From a virus, in the IMG/VR virus record IMGVR_UViG_3300021961_000612, positions 1 through 24,426 of that record: a stretch of 24,426 bases of DNA; one strand, 5' to 3'. A model generated the notes under the pieces. It was not told the DNA's origin. It did no database searches and saw only the letters and a list, made by a program, of their open reading frames with translations. Position 1 is the stretch's first letter. Each line of letters starts with the position of its first letter. Of the stretch, positions 1 through 6,539 are shown in pieces. The position numbers and the translations under genes were made by a program.

Positions 1-391
1 CCTTTTGCTGAATTCTTAGAGTGATTGAGTGTAGAACACTATCATGTTCCGAATCGAATAACCGCTGAATGTCAAATACTCTGCAACCATATACAAGCTC
101 GGTTGAATTCAATGAGGCGGCATCTAAAAGCGTGCGGATTTGATTAACCAGCTCAAGGTCTTCCGCCTGCCTAGTTTGCCAGACAGAAATTTGTACCAAT
201 CTATCCCTGCTTAGAACTTTCTTATCCCCAAGAAGTGAAGGCGGATTTGCTAGTTCGTCAGAAATTGTTATGTAGGGCATTGGTGTTTGAGGTGGAGAAA
301 TATCTCTAAATATTTTAGAGCCGACTCCAGTGAGCGAAGCTGAAACCAAAATGCTCCTAATGGCCGCAGGGATAGATACGAAGGTCGGCAT
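1..391 (-). CDS. Tail terminator / tail completion protein, DUF3168-like (C-terminus beyond left edge)
   Basis: An open frame on the minus strand starts with ATG at 391-389 and runs off the left edge with no stop, giving 130 residues. It begins MPTFVSIPAAIRSILV and contains PYITISDELANPPS and a strand-like VQISVWQ. This layout (short N-terminal helix, then 'PYI...', then 'vqi.vw' and a helix with a 'D...VYGCRVFD'-like end) is typical of the small tail-completion or tail-terminator proteins that follow gp10-like proteins in siphophages. Its ATG overlaps the TGA of the preceding gp10-like gene by one base (TGATG), so translation is probably coupled. The order connector, head closure, gp10-like, tail terminator is the standard siphophage order and supports the call. 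The family name is inferred from position and general pattern. The frame is clear. Confidence 0.7.
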   Translation of the reverse strand, partial: MPTFVSIPAAIRSILVSASLTGVGSKIFRDISPPQTPMPYITISDELANPPSLLGDKKVLSRDRLVQISVWQTRQAEDLELVNQIRTLLDAASLNSTELVYGCRVFDIQRLFDSEHDSVLHSITLRIQQK

Positions 392-906
392 CACATATCC
401 ATTTCTACGCCAACAGTTGAAGATGCATTTATCTTCATGGCTTTTCTTGTATAAGCCTTAACTAATCTTTCTTTTACTATGTCCACAGCTTTGCCTCTCA
501 TTGATAGCGCTGCTACGCGCATGAATGGGCGAGGCACAACATCTTTTGTGCCATATTCAAGTTCTTTTGCTATTGGCGATGTCGAACCAAATTCTGCTAT
601 TGCAGGATTTTGATTTGTCTTACTTACTATTCGAGAAGTAATTGATGGTAGAAGTGTTTCCCCGGGTAGTGCGGCTGGAGGTTTTCCAGGGCTTGAAGAA
701 TAACGAATTTTACCCTTATGAATATAGGGTTTATGGGTTCCGGGCTTGCTAATTAGTTCACGCACTTCATCGGCGCCAGTATCTGCAATTTCGCCAGCGG
801 CGGCGCGCATTTCATAAATGCCAGAAAGAACTAACTGTTTAACCGCTTTTTCTACACCGACAAAGCCGGCATAAATTTTTTGAGTGTTGGTAGGTTTTTT
901 AGCCAT
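391..906 (-). CDS. HK97 gp10-like head-tail/neck component
   Basis: This 171-residue protein starts at ATG 906, eight bases inside the end of the upstream gene, with AGAAGG nine bases upstream. The C-terminal half contains KELEYGTKDVVPRPFMRVA, which matches the signature 'leyGT....rPFmrpA' of HK97 gp10-like proteins. The N-terminal half is a predicted helix rich in charged residues (GFVGVEKAVKQL...AADEV-type pattern). Members of this family sit between the head-closure protein and the tail terminator and contribute to the neck or tail-tube joining. Neighbours on both sides are connector genes in the expected order. Length is normal for the family. Confidence 0.8.
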   Translation of the reverse strand: MAKKPTNTQKIYAGFVGVEKAVKQLVLSGIYEMRAAAGEIADTGADEVRELISKPGTHKPYIHKGKIRYSSSPGKPPAALPGETLLPSITSRIVSKTNQNPAIAEFGSTSPIAKELEYGTKDVVPRPFMRVAALSMRGKAVDIVKERLVKAYTRKAMKINASSTVGVEMDM

Positions 907-1246
907 TCTTTAACGACCTTCTGCAAAAAGCACGAAGATGAGTTTTCGTAAAAGCTATACCCTCAACTTCATAAGTCCCATTCAGTACGCTATTCAAATT
1001 TTCTAAAACTATCAAGTCTCCATACTCGATATCTGTAGATAAAGGAAGACGTATAACAATTTTTCTTTCTTCGCCAATCTGTCCGATAGCATCAGAATTT
1101 ATTTCTCGCGCTGCGTCTTGATGCACTGAGCCATAGACGCTGACATCGTCGGCTAAGACAGTCCAAATTCCCTCCGACTGATTTATGTAGTCAATAGAAT
1201 TTGGATTGTGGTGTCGAACCTTAATTAGGGTTGTAGCCCCACGCAT
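899..1246 (-). CDS. Head closure (stopper)-like protein
   Basis: This is a 115-residue protein. It starts at ATG 1246, right after the stop of the connector gene at 1249, and ends overlapping the gp10-like gene by eight bases. It is mostly predicted beta structure, with motifs such as DVSVYGSVHQDAAREI and IEYGDLIVLENLNSVLNGTYEVEGIA. A GTYEVEG-type ending is characteristic of small barrel stopper proteins (SPP1 gp16 / HK97 gp7-like fold). Such proteins plug the portal-connector channel after packaging and provide the tail docking surface. The call rests on position between connector and gp10-like genes plus fold impression; I recognise no catalytic residues. Confidence 0.6.
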   Translation of the reverse strand: MRGATTLIKVRHHNPNSIDYINQSEGIWTVLADDVSVYGSVHQDAAREINSDAIGQIGEERKIVIRLPLSTDIEYGDLIVLENLNSVLNGTYEVEGIAFTKTHLRAFCRRSLKNG

Positions 1247-1248
1247 GT

Positions 1249-1809
1249 CTACCTAACTATCCTTCTCTTGAGCCGACTAATTATTTTTAGTTCTTGTTCA
1301 GTAAACCCTGATTCGCCTTTGTTGCCGAAAACATAATCGGTACCTTCAACATTTAATCTCTCAAGACCTTGAGCGTCAGCCAAGAATTTGCTCATCTCTC
1401 TAGCGCTTGCCGTAAAAAGAACCCTTTCCAGCACCACTGAGTCCGAGTCGTAAACACCAGCTGTGTAGGTAACCAAAGCTATGTAACCTTGTCCGGCAAT
1501 TCTGACATTGTCAATTCCCCATGGGTAAATATCAAAATCACTAATTACTTGATTAACCATTTGGTTATTCATCCCCACACTAAACGCGGTAACGCTGCGT
1601 ACTGGTGAATTACGCAAAAAGATTTGGCGTTGCCCTATCTCGAGCATGTGCTTTTCATTAGTGAAGACCTGAGCGTACAATGGCTTGTTGAGGTAGTAAG
1701 ATAGCTCATTTTCCAGCGTCATTAAAATAATTGACGCGGCTTCCTGCTGGGTATCCGTAAAAGTTTTACCCATAAAGCGCTCAAGGTCGGTGTAATTCAA
1801 AATCGCCAT
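1249..1809 (-). CDS. Head-tail connector (adaptor) protein, gp6-like
   Basis: The protein is 186 residues when started at ATG 1809 (MAILNYTDLERFMG). The frame is open upstream to an ATG at 1896, but the extra 29 residues look like translated leader and contain no family motif, so the shorter start is preferred. The start MAILNYTDLERFMGK and the phrase AASIILMTLENELSYYLNKPL fit the all-helical N-terminus of HK97 gp6/SPP1 gp15 adaptors ('ya..ddle..lg..l....a..li..as..ie.yl.rp'). The middle has the usual '...LRNSPVRSVTAFSV' strand. These proteins form a 12- or 13-mer ring under the portal. It is the first sizeable gene after the promoter at 1917-1945, together with head closure, gp10-like and tail terminator. 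Confidence 0.7.
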   Translation of the reverse strand: MAILNYTDLERFMGKTFTDTQQEAASIILMTLENELSYYLNKPLYAQVFTNEKHMLEIGQRQIFLRNSPVRSVTAFSVGMNNQMVNQVISDFDIYPWGIDNVRIAGQGYIALVTYTAGVYDSDSVVLERVLFTASAREMSKFLADAQGLERLNVEGTDYVFGNKGESGFTEQELKIISRLKRRIVR

Positions 1810-1916
1810 ATTGCGATAATACACTAAAACAAAAAAATTAGTTCTAGGCGTTAAATTTTGACGCAGCACTAAAGGCTGATGCCCACAAATGGCCAATAAT
1901 TAAGGCCAATTCATCA

Positions 1917-1945
1917 TCTATACAGCCAATAAATTTGGCGGTCAA
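1917..1945 (-). promoter_or_regulatory. Sigma-70-type promoter for the connector/tail operon
   Basis: On the minus strand, TTGACC (1945-1940) is separated by exactly 17 bases from TATAGA (1922-1917). It lies in the roughly 145-base gap between the small gene 1955-2110 and the connector gene. The leader from about 1910 to 1810 contains a short inverted repeat (TGGCC...GGCCA near 1890-1908). It would re-initiate transcription downstream of the capsid-gene terminator at 2150-2186. The hexamers are close to consensus but not perfect, so activity is inferred. Confidence 0.5.
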
Positions 1946-1954
1946 TAATGATTT

Positions 1955-2110
1955 TTATTTAGTTTCGATGTTAAACAAATCGGAAGAAGCGATTGGAAGT
2001 ATTTTGTACTTCTTTGCTTGCTCGATGCTGATGCGCTCGCCTTTTCTTGCTACCTTGACGAGCTCACCATTGACTTGTTCAAAAATATCTTTTGGTGATA
2101 CTACTTGCAT
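1955..2110 (-). CDS. Small conserved-looking protein after the capsid gene, function unknown
   Basis: A 51-residue frame reads MQVVSPKDIFEQVNGELVKV and ends IASSDLFNIETK before TAA at 1957-1955. It sits between the major capsid gene and the connector gene, where many siphophages carry a very small protein. Codon use and residue make-up (amphipathic helix ISIEQAKKYKIL) look protein-like and there is no competing frame on this strand. The ATG at 2110 has no strong Shine-Dalgarno sequence. It lies just past the terminator at 2150-2186, so it would be expressed by read-through or from a weak promoter. I do not recognise a family. Confidence 0.6.
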   Translation of the reverse strand: MQVVSPKDIFEQVNGELVKVARKGERISIEQAKKYKILPIASSDLFNIETK

Positions 2111-2149
2111 GATTTATTCACTATATCAAAAGAACCGGGTAATAGCAAA

Positions 2150-2186
2150 AGCCCCACGCTTTTCCTATTGCTAGGGGCGTGGGGCT
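2150..2186 (-). terminator. Rho-independent terminator after the major capsid gene
   Basis: A 10-bp perfect stem (AGCCCCACGC at 2150-2159 with GCGTGGGGCT at 2177-2186) encloses a second 4-bp stem (CCTA/TAGG, 2164-2175) with a 4-base loop. Read on the minus strand, the hairpin is followed at once by TTTTGCT. It begins about 24 bases after the capsid stop. Stem GC content and the U-run make this a convincing intrinsic terminator for leftward transcription. Confidence 0.85.
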
Positions 2187-2209
2187 AAAGCTTTATTAAT
2201 TAATCGCTA

Positions 2210-3484
2210 TTAAGGAGCGGCTGGAGCCTCGTTAAGAGTTACCTCAACGAACGACTCTGGGCGCTTAACAGCAAGAGCAATGCGCTCTTCGGCCAAAACG
2301 GCTACTGCGTTTCGTACGAAGAAATCACTGTGCTGCTCAGCAACACGGATTGTGCCTTCCATGCGGTCGTACAGTGTTGCACCAACGCCGAAGGAGCCAA
2401 TCAAGACTTTGCCTTCAGTGATTGCTGGTGTGCTGACGATTGGCAAGCGCCACAAACGTGCTTCTGCACCGATTGATACCGACATAACCATGATGTGACG
2501 GTTCTGTTCATCCTTGGTCAGTTCGATGTCTTCCATGTCGTTCGGGTGCATAATGATGCCTGTTGGCTCATAGTATGCAAGGAGCGACTTGGTGATACCG
2601 CGACGGATTGCGTCGATGCGGCTGTCACCAACTGCGCCTGCCGACCAGTTGAGGGTTTGGACGCCCGATACGTTACGGATACCGGTCAGGTTTGAGCCCG
2701 AGCCGTTACCGTTAAGAATCTGGTCATCTTCCGTCAAGCGAAGGCCGTAAAGCAATTCGTTGTCGATGATTCCACGCAATGTTGGCTCGTCTTCGAGAAC
2801 GTTGCGGTGAGCAACTTCGAAGTGAGCAATTGTGCGTACTGGAGCCTGTACACCAACAACAGTCATTGACGACTGTGGCTTTGATGTAAATACTTCTGGT
2901 GTGCCTGAGCGCTCAGAAACAGTAGCAGCATTGTTTGTAAAACCGCTTACACGGAAGTACTCAATCATGTTGCTATTTGTTTGCTGTACGTTGAACAAGT
3001 CACGTACTCGCGAAACGCGCTTTGCGCGGTCTACGATGCCTTCGCGTTGCGGTGTACCGAAATCACCAGGAGTACCTGATGGCAATGCGGTGAACACGTC
3101 CTTGGCTTGGAATGGAGCCTGCATGGTGTAACCATTGCGGCCATTGCCAATTGCCTTGAACTCATCTGAATCGATGAAGCGCTGACCAATTGACTTGCGT
3201 GAGTCACTGGACGAGAAGTCAACTTTGCTGGTCTGTGCTGGAGCTACTGAACCAGTTGCCCAACTCTTGACTTCGCTAAGTCCTTCAAGTGCTTCGATTT
3301 CTGCGCGAATCTCTCGTGCTTTCGCAAGATTCGAGCGGAATGCTTCTACGTGCTTTACTTCTGCTTGAACTTCTGAAGCACCCTCTTCGCGATTGCTCTC
3401 GACGTGCATGACAATTGAGTCATTCTCGGCGATTACGTTCTTGAGGGCACCTTTAAGTTCCTTCAATCGGCTGTCATAAGCCAT
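2210..3484 (-). CDS. Major capsid protein, HK97 fold
   Basis: The protein has 424 residues. Residues 1 to about 90 are a charged, helical delta-domain-like segment (ELKGALKNVIAENDS..., then EVKHVEAFRSNLAKAREIRAEIEALEG) of the type that acts as a built-in scaffold and is cut off by the prohead protease. The remainder carries HK97-fold features: a GTPGDFGTPQREGIVDRAK stretch before the N-arm, a long E-loop-like region, 'LLYGLRLTEDDQILNGNGSG' for the spine helix, TGIIMHPNDMEDIELTKDEQ, and the end 'LIGSFGVGATLYDRMEGTIRVAEQHSDFFVRNAVAVLAEERIALAV' (given here only as motif order). It starts at ATG 3484 with AAGGAG eight bases upstream (3493-3498). Its own promoter (3552-3580) and terminator (2150-2186) bracket it, consistent with the very high expression a capsid protein needs. 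Confidence 0.93.
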   Translation of the reverse strand: MAYDSRLKELKGALKNVIAENDSIVMHVESNREEGASEVQAEVKHVEAFRSNLAKAREIRAEIEALEGLSEVKSWATGSVAPAQTSKVDFSSSDSRKSIGQRFIDSDEFKAIGNGRNGYTMQAPFQAKDVFTALPSGTPGDFGTPQREGIVDRAKRVSRVRDLFNVQQTNSNMIEYFRVSGFTNNAATVSERSGTPEVFTSKPQSSMTVVGVQAPVRTIAHFEVAHRNVLEDEPTLRGIIDNELLYGLRLTEDDQILNGNGSGSNLTGIRNVSGVQTLNWSAGAVGDSRIDAIRRGITKSLLAYYEPTGIIMHPNDMEDIELTKDEQNRHIMVMSVSIGAEARLWRLPIVSTPAITEGKVLIGSFGVGATLYDRMEGTIRVAEQHSDFFVRNAVAVLAEERIALAVKRPESFVEVTLNEAPAAP

Positions 3485-3551
3485 GTTATTAACTCCTTTA
3501 GAGTATTTTTGTTTATAGGAAGGGACACAAGGTAAGCACCTCGTATTGATA

Positions 3552-3580
3552 ATTATGGTCTAAGTAAAATCTTCTGTCAA
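3552..3580 (-). promoter_or_regulatory. Strong sigma-70-type promoter for the major capsid gene
   Basis: On the minus strand TTGACA (3580-3575) is followed after exactly 17 bases by CATAAT (3557-3552), 11 of 12 consensus positions. The predicted start near 3545 leaves a leader of about 60 bases ending in AAGGAG and the capsid ATG. It lies in a 128-base gap, the largest in the head operon. This is the best promoter match I found in the window. Confidence 0.75.
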
Positions 3581-3612
3581 GCAGGGGCTAATAGATTTAC
3601 CAGCTTCTTTTT

Positions 3613-3909
3613 TTAACTCTCATCCTCATCGCCGTCGTCATCTATGAACGCCTGAAAAAATTGCTCCCAGGTGATGTCGTTGGGTCGACGCGCATCCGTA
3701 ATGAGTCCGCCCCTAAATGCGACCGTTGGACCAGGAGAGACTGCCCGCAATACAGAAATAACCTTTTCAAGTACGGCGCATGCTATGAATGGCGGAACCG
3801 AGCCTAAATCAACGCGAATCGGTTCATTTATGTCATCGTAAGATATTGAAACAGTTATAACCGGGAATTTAAGGTCGTTCTCTTGGAAGAACGGTTCGCC
3901 GCTATCCAT
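3613..3909 (-). CDS. Small acidic-tailed protein upstream of the capsid gene, function unknown
   Basis: The chosen start is ATG 3909 (MDSGEPFFQENDLKFPVITV), one base after the TAG of the phosphoesterase gene, giving 98 residues. The frame is open further upstream but that part overlaps the phosphoesterase. The N-terminal half is beta-like (VITVSISYDDINEPIRVDLG). A helix follows (FIACAVLEKVISVLRAV). The C-terminus is strongly acidic (FIDDDGDEDES). No family recognised. Its position between the phosphoesterase and the capsid promoter suggests it is the last gene of the portal-to-phosphoesterase transcript. Confidence 0.6.
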   Translation of the reverse strand: MDSGEPFFQENDLKFPVITVSISYDDINEPIRVDLGSVPPFIACAVLEKVISVLRAVSPGPTVAFRGGLITDARRPNDITWEQFFQAFIDDDGDEDES

Positions 3910-3910
3910 C

Positions 3911-5068
3911 CTATTCGTCAGCTGAGAATAGTTCGCCGCGGAAAATAGTTTCACCGTTAAAGATAGGGACCATCTCAAGCTGGAACTTGCTATTGCCTTC
4001 CTTGTAGGTTACGACAGCCATGCCTTGTTGCCAGTTCTCCGTTGCATTTATCGGTCTACCAAACGAGTCGGTCGACCCCTTAACGGAAGGAACAGCACCA
4101 TCGGTCCTGCATAAACAGCCAGGCGATGCCGCAAACCATGTTTTTGCACCATCAAAAGTTCTGCGGGTGATGTAGGTCTGTTCAATTCTATGAATATGAC
4201 CATGGATAATTGAGATTCTTTCAGAGTCAACTACTGCCTTAGTAGTTGAACCGTTAGACCTAACTTTGTCACCGTGTACGCAGGCCAAGTTTTCATTTAG
4301 GTAAAAAATGCCGGCCGGATATCCGTCAACATACTCAACATCAATACTGTCAAGACGCAATAAAAACGGCACGCTCATTACAGGCCATTCTTCTGGAGCT
4401 TCGGCTCTCTTCAAATGTAAAGCGGCAGCAGCATTTTTCAGAATTGATTTCTGGATACGCCTATCATGATTGCCCTCAAGTAAAACTATTTTGGCGTCTG
4501 GAGCGTTAGCCCTTTGTTCACAAAGAAATTTATAACCTCTATCAATTGAGGCTTGGGTTGTCCTTGCGAACATTGGCTCTTGCTCAAATCTTCCAAATTC
4601 TGGAAAATCCAAGAAGTCGCCCAAATTAACAACCACGTCAGGGTTTAAATATCTAACCAACTTAAGCGCAAGGTTCATTGCCTTTTCGTCGTGAAATGGG
4701 TCTAGCGTCCCATCTTCATACAGACGAAAACCGATTTGTGGGTCTGGCAAAATTACTGCAGTTTTAAATTCAGTCTTGACACTTTTTGTTTTGGGAAAAG
4801 ATTTGATGTTGATTGGCTGTGCTTGCTGTACAACAGGCCAAGCCGGTCCTTCATGCCACTTTGGGTGAATTGCTATCGACATTCCACCTAGGTCATGAAT
4901 CTGGGCGGTACCATCTTCATCTTTTGTCAAACCTTGCCACTCAGAAATTTTGACTTTACTTACTGAGCCAATGTCGTCGATTGGAATTCCAGAACGCTCT
5001 AATAGTTCTGTAATTTTGTTTAACTTTGATTTTTGTATCTCGGAATTTAAATCTTCTTTAAGGCTCAC
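3911..5068 (-). CDS. Calcineurin-like metallophosphoesterase
   Basis: This 385-residue protein uses a GTG start at 5068 with GGGGGAG close upstream; the upstream gene's stop lies inside that spacer. From about residue 100 it has the ordered metal-binding motifs of calcineurin-like phosphoesterases: ILPDPQIG (D109, with Gln where His is more usual), VNLGDFLD (D151), LLEGNHDRR (N200, H201, D202), CVHGD (H265) and IIHGHIHR (H291, H293). These residues coordinate two metal ions and hydrolyse phosphodiester or phosphomonoester bonds. The substrate is unknown; nucleic acid or nucleotide is likely in a phage. The N-terminal 27 residues (MSLKEDLNSE..., ...ITELLERSG) resemble those of the small protein encoded just upstream. 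It is embedded in the head operon, an odd place for an enzyme. Confidence 0.88.
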   Translation of the reverse strand: MSLKEDLNSEIQKSKLNKITELLERSGIPIDDIGSVSKVKISEWQGLTKDEDGTAQIHDLGGMSIAIHPKWHEGPAWPVVQQAQPINIKSFPKTKSVKTEFKTAVILPDPQIGFRLYEDGTLDPFHDEKAMNLALKLVRYLNPDVVVNLGDFLDFPEFGRFEQEPMFARTTQASIDRGYKFLCEQRANAPDAKIVLLEGNHDRRIQKSILKNAAAALHLKRAEAPEEWPVMSVPFLLRLDSIDVEYVDGYPAGIFYLNENLACVHGDKVRSNGSTTKAVVDSERISIIHGHIHRIEQTYITRRTFDGAKTWFAASPGCLCRTDGAVPSVKGSTDSFGRPINATENWQQGMAVVTYKEGNSKFQLEMVPIFNGETIFRGELFSADE

Positions 5069-5069
5069 G

Positions 5070-5321
5070 TTACTCCCCCATCATTGTGACGTTAATAATT
5101 TTTACACCGTTATTTCTGCGCCAATGCAATATGGCTGATTTGCCACATTGAATATCTTTCTTTTTCAAAACCCTCTCAATTAGGCGGGTTGGGATTTCTG
5201 GATTCTTTAAAACGCTTATTAAATATTCTCTATCTTCTTTACTTAATTTTTCTAATAGTGAATCCATCTTGGTTGATTTTGCGCGTGACAGTTCAGCATT
5301 AAATTCATCTTTTAGTTTCAT
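5070..5321 (-). CDS. Small helix-turn-helix-like protein
   Basis: This protein has 83 residues when started at ATG 5321 (MKLKDEFNAELSR), which has GGAGG four bases upstream. A longer version from TTG 5351 would run through a perfect hairpin and lacks a ribosome site, so it is rejected. The N-terminus (MKLKDEFNAE, then a helix ending DSLLEKLS) resembles the N-terminus of the phosphoesterase encoded next. The C-terminal half (NPEIPTRLIERVLKKKDIQC, then GKSAILHWRRNN) looks like a small HTH: short helix, turn, then a recognition helix ending in a WRR basic cluster. Similar small proteins with 'aL..rG..vs.saV.rwRr' endings are common in actinophages. DNA binding is inferred, not shown. Confidence 0.7.
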   Translation of the reverse strand: MKLKDEFNAELSRAKSTKMDSLLEKLSKEDREYLISVLKNPEIPTRLIERVLKKKDIQCGKSAILHWRRNNGVKIINVTMMGE

Positions 5322-5326
5322 CGGTC

Positions 5327-5347
5327 CTCCACGGTCCACCCGTGGAG
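5327..5347 (-). promoter_or_regulatory. Hairpin sequestering the ribosome-binding site of the small HTH-like gene
   Basis: A perfect 8-bp stem, CTCCACGG (minus-strand reading, 5347-5340) with CCGTGGAG (5334-5327), has a 5-base loop. The GGAGG Shine-Dalgarno (5330-5326) for the ATG at 5321 lies almost wholly in the 3' arm. There is no U-run after it, so it is not a terminator. Formation in mRNA would hide the ribosome site; translation from the upstream gene ends at 5372, about 25 bases before the hairpin. Confidence 0.55.
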
Positions 5348-5371
5348 TCAAGTATAGGACAGATTAAAGGT

Positions 5372-5779
5372 CTATTGTGCGATTTCTTTGAGGAGCTGAT
5401 GGAATTCTTTTAGCTCCGAGTATGAAATCGAGAAATTCTCAACAGCTGGAGCAGCAACTTCTTCTGTGGTTTCAACTGCTTCAACCGCTTCTTCTGCTTT
5501 GACCTCAGCCTCAACAACAGCTTCAGCAACTTGCTCTTCAGCTGCAACGACTTCCTCAGCTGCAACGACTTCCTCAGCTGCAACTTCTGCAACTGGCGCT
5601 TCTTTTACGTCTTCCACAAGTTCATCTGTTGATGCTTTAACATCAATGACTTCTTCCGTTGCAGCAACTTCGGCTTCAACTACTTCCTGGGATGGACTCA
5701 ATTGCTTCAAGGCCTCGCTGAGTTGCTTGGCAACAAGTTCACTAATTTTTGCTTCAAGTTCAGCGCTAATTGTATCCAT
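5372..5779 (-). CDS. Probable separately translated scaffold from an internal in-frame start
   Basis: Inside the preceding gene, in the same frame, ATG 5779 (MDTISAELEAKISELVAK) is preceded at six bases by AGGAG (5790-5786), extending to GAGGAG. That is a better ribosome site than the one for the full-length protein. The product would be 135 residues: an N-terminal coiled-coil helix, the VAAEE repeat region, and the C-terminal helix ending in KEIAQ. It would be a free scaffold made in excess of the long form. Nested in-frame scaffolds are established for lambda (Nu3 within gene C). That it is used here is inference from the ribosome site and domain boundary. Confidence 0.5.
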   Translation of the reverse strand: MDTISAELEAKISELVAKQLSEALKQLSPSQEVVEAEVAATEEVIDVKASTDELVEDVKEAPVAEVAAEEVVAAEEVVAAEEQVAEAVVEAEVKAEEAVEAVETTEEVAAPAVENFSISYSELKEFHQLLKEIAQ

Positions 5780-6538
5780 CGAATTCTCCTCGTCTTGAGT
5801 CACATTATTATAGTCTGCTTTTTCTTCCTGTGCAGCTAAGCTATAGTCCGATTGGATATCGCCGGTAGCCGAAATTTCAGCATAGCCCAAAAGAATGAGC
5901 TCATCTAATTTATTGTCCTCATTATCCAGGAGTTCAATAAGGGCGTCATCATCATTTGCCTCAACAACTAGACCTTTATAAAGGGTCCCACTGTCTTCCC
6001 ATTCAACCTTAACCCCAATGTCAATAAGGCTTTTGCGGCTAAAATAGCTATTTTCGTGGCTCATACTTACCTCGTTGATGGGTTCGGTTATTAATCCCTT
6101 ATATAACATTAGCGCATCCACGTCCTCATCTGATTTAAGTTCCGGAGTTGGCATATCTGCATCGGCATAATGGGCGGCTAAGTGCCTATAAACGCCTTCG
6201 CGGGCAGCACCCCTAAGAACTGTCCCAGACCGACCACCGTTCAAAACAGCTATGGCTGAGGACAAAGCCCTGAACGAAGCCGCCCCAGGCTTGCCATCAG
6301 AATCAACAAAATGATGAATAAAGCTGTAGTGGGTCTTTCTGTCGCCATCAGTGTTTGGCGTTTGATAAGTAAAAATGTCGTCGTAATACGAAATCGAGGA
6401 AGGCGATGTGATGTTCTTGTATTGGGCTGTTCTGTCCCAAGGAGAATCCATGTTGATTTCGGTCTTGTGGGTTGAGACAGCCCGACCATTTGGGCCAGAT
6501 TTTTTTAATTCAAGATTATCTGTTGTCTCTTTTTCCAT
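5372..6538 (-). CDS. Capsid assembly protein: duplicated protease-tail domain fused to Glu/Ala/Val-rich scaffold
   Basis: This 388-residue protein starts at ATG 6538, one base after the TAA of the prohead protease gene (TAATATG); a TTG at 6547 is possible but less likely. Residues about 45-135 (IFTYQTPNTDGDRKTHY, FIHHFV, VLNGGRSGT, GVYRHLAAHY, LKSD) repeat the C-terminal domain of the protease gene. A middle part (about 150-240) contains acidic strands (VEWEDSGTLYKGLVVEANDD). The last 135 residues are extremely rich in Glu, Ala and Val, with tandem VAAEE units, and end in a helix (YSELKEFHQLLKEIAQ) like that of scaffolding proteins, whose C-terminal helix binds capsid subunits. Position between protease and capsid genes is where a scaffold is expected. 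See the separate internal-start entry. Confidence 0.75.
   Translation of the reverse strand: MEKETTDNLELKKSGPNGRAVSTHKTEINMDSPWDRTAQYKNITSPSSISYYDDIFTYQTPNTDGDRKTHYSFIHHFVDSDGKPGAASFRALSSAIAVLNGGRSGTVLRGAAREGVYRHLAAHYADADMPTPELKSDEDVDALMLYKGLITEPINEVSMSHENSYFSRKSLIDIGVKVEWEDSGTLYKGLVVEANDDDALIELLDNEDNKLDELILLGYAEISATGDIQSDYSLAAQEEKADYNNVTQDEENSMDTISAELEAKISELVAKQLSEALKQLSPSQEVVEAEVAATEEVIDVKASTDELVEDVKEAPVAEVAAEEVVAAEEVVAAEEQVAEAVVEAEVKAEEAVEAVETTEEVAAPAVENFSISYSELKEFHQLLKEIAQ
5541..5585. repeat. 18-bp tandem repeat in the scaffold coding region
   Basis: The unit GCTGCAACGACTTCCTCA occurs at 5541-5558 and 5559-5576, followed by a partial third copy. It encodes the tandem VVAAEE/EVVAAEE residues. 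Being in multiples of three it can change copy number without breaking the frame. Confidence 0.85.
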
Positions 6539-6539
6539 A

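Noticed and set aside
1810-1896. N-terminal extension of the connector protein from ATG 1896
   Set aside because: The extra 29 residues show no family resemblance and would be translated from the leader just downstream of the predicted promoter. The family-like start is MAILNYTDLERFMG at 1809.
2280-3131. Several 66-100 codon plus-strand frames opposite the major capsid gene
   Set aside because: The minus-strand capsid protein is unmistakable. The opposite frames lack ribosome sites and look like codon-bias shadows.
5322-5351. Longer start (TTG 5351) for the small HTH-like protein
   Set aside because: It lacks a ribosome site and would translate through a perfect hairpin. ATG 5321 has GGAGG and matches the phosphoesterase N-terminus.
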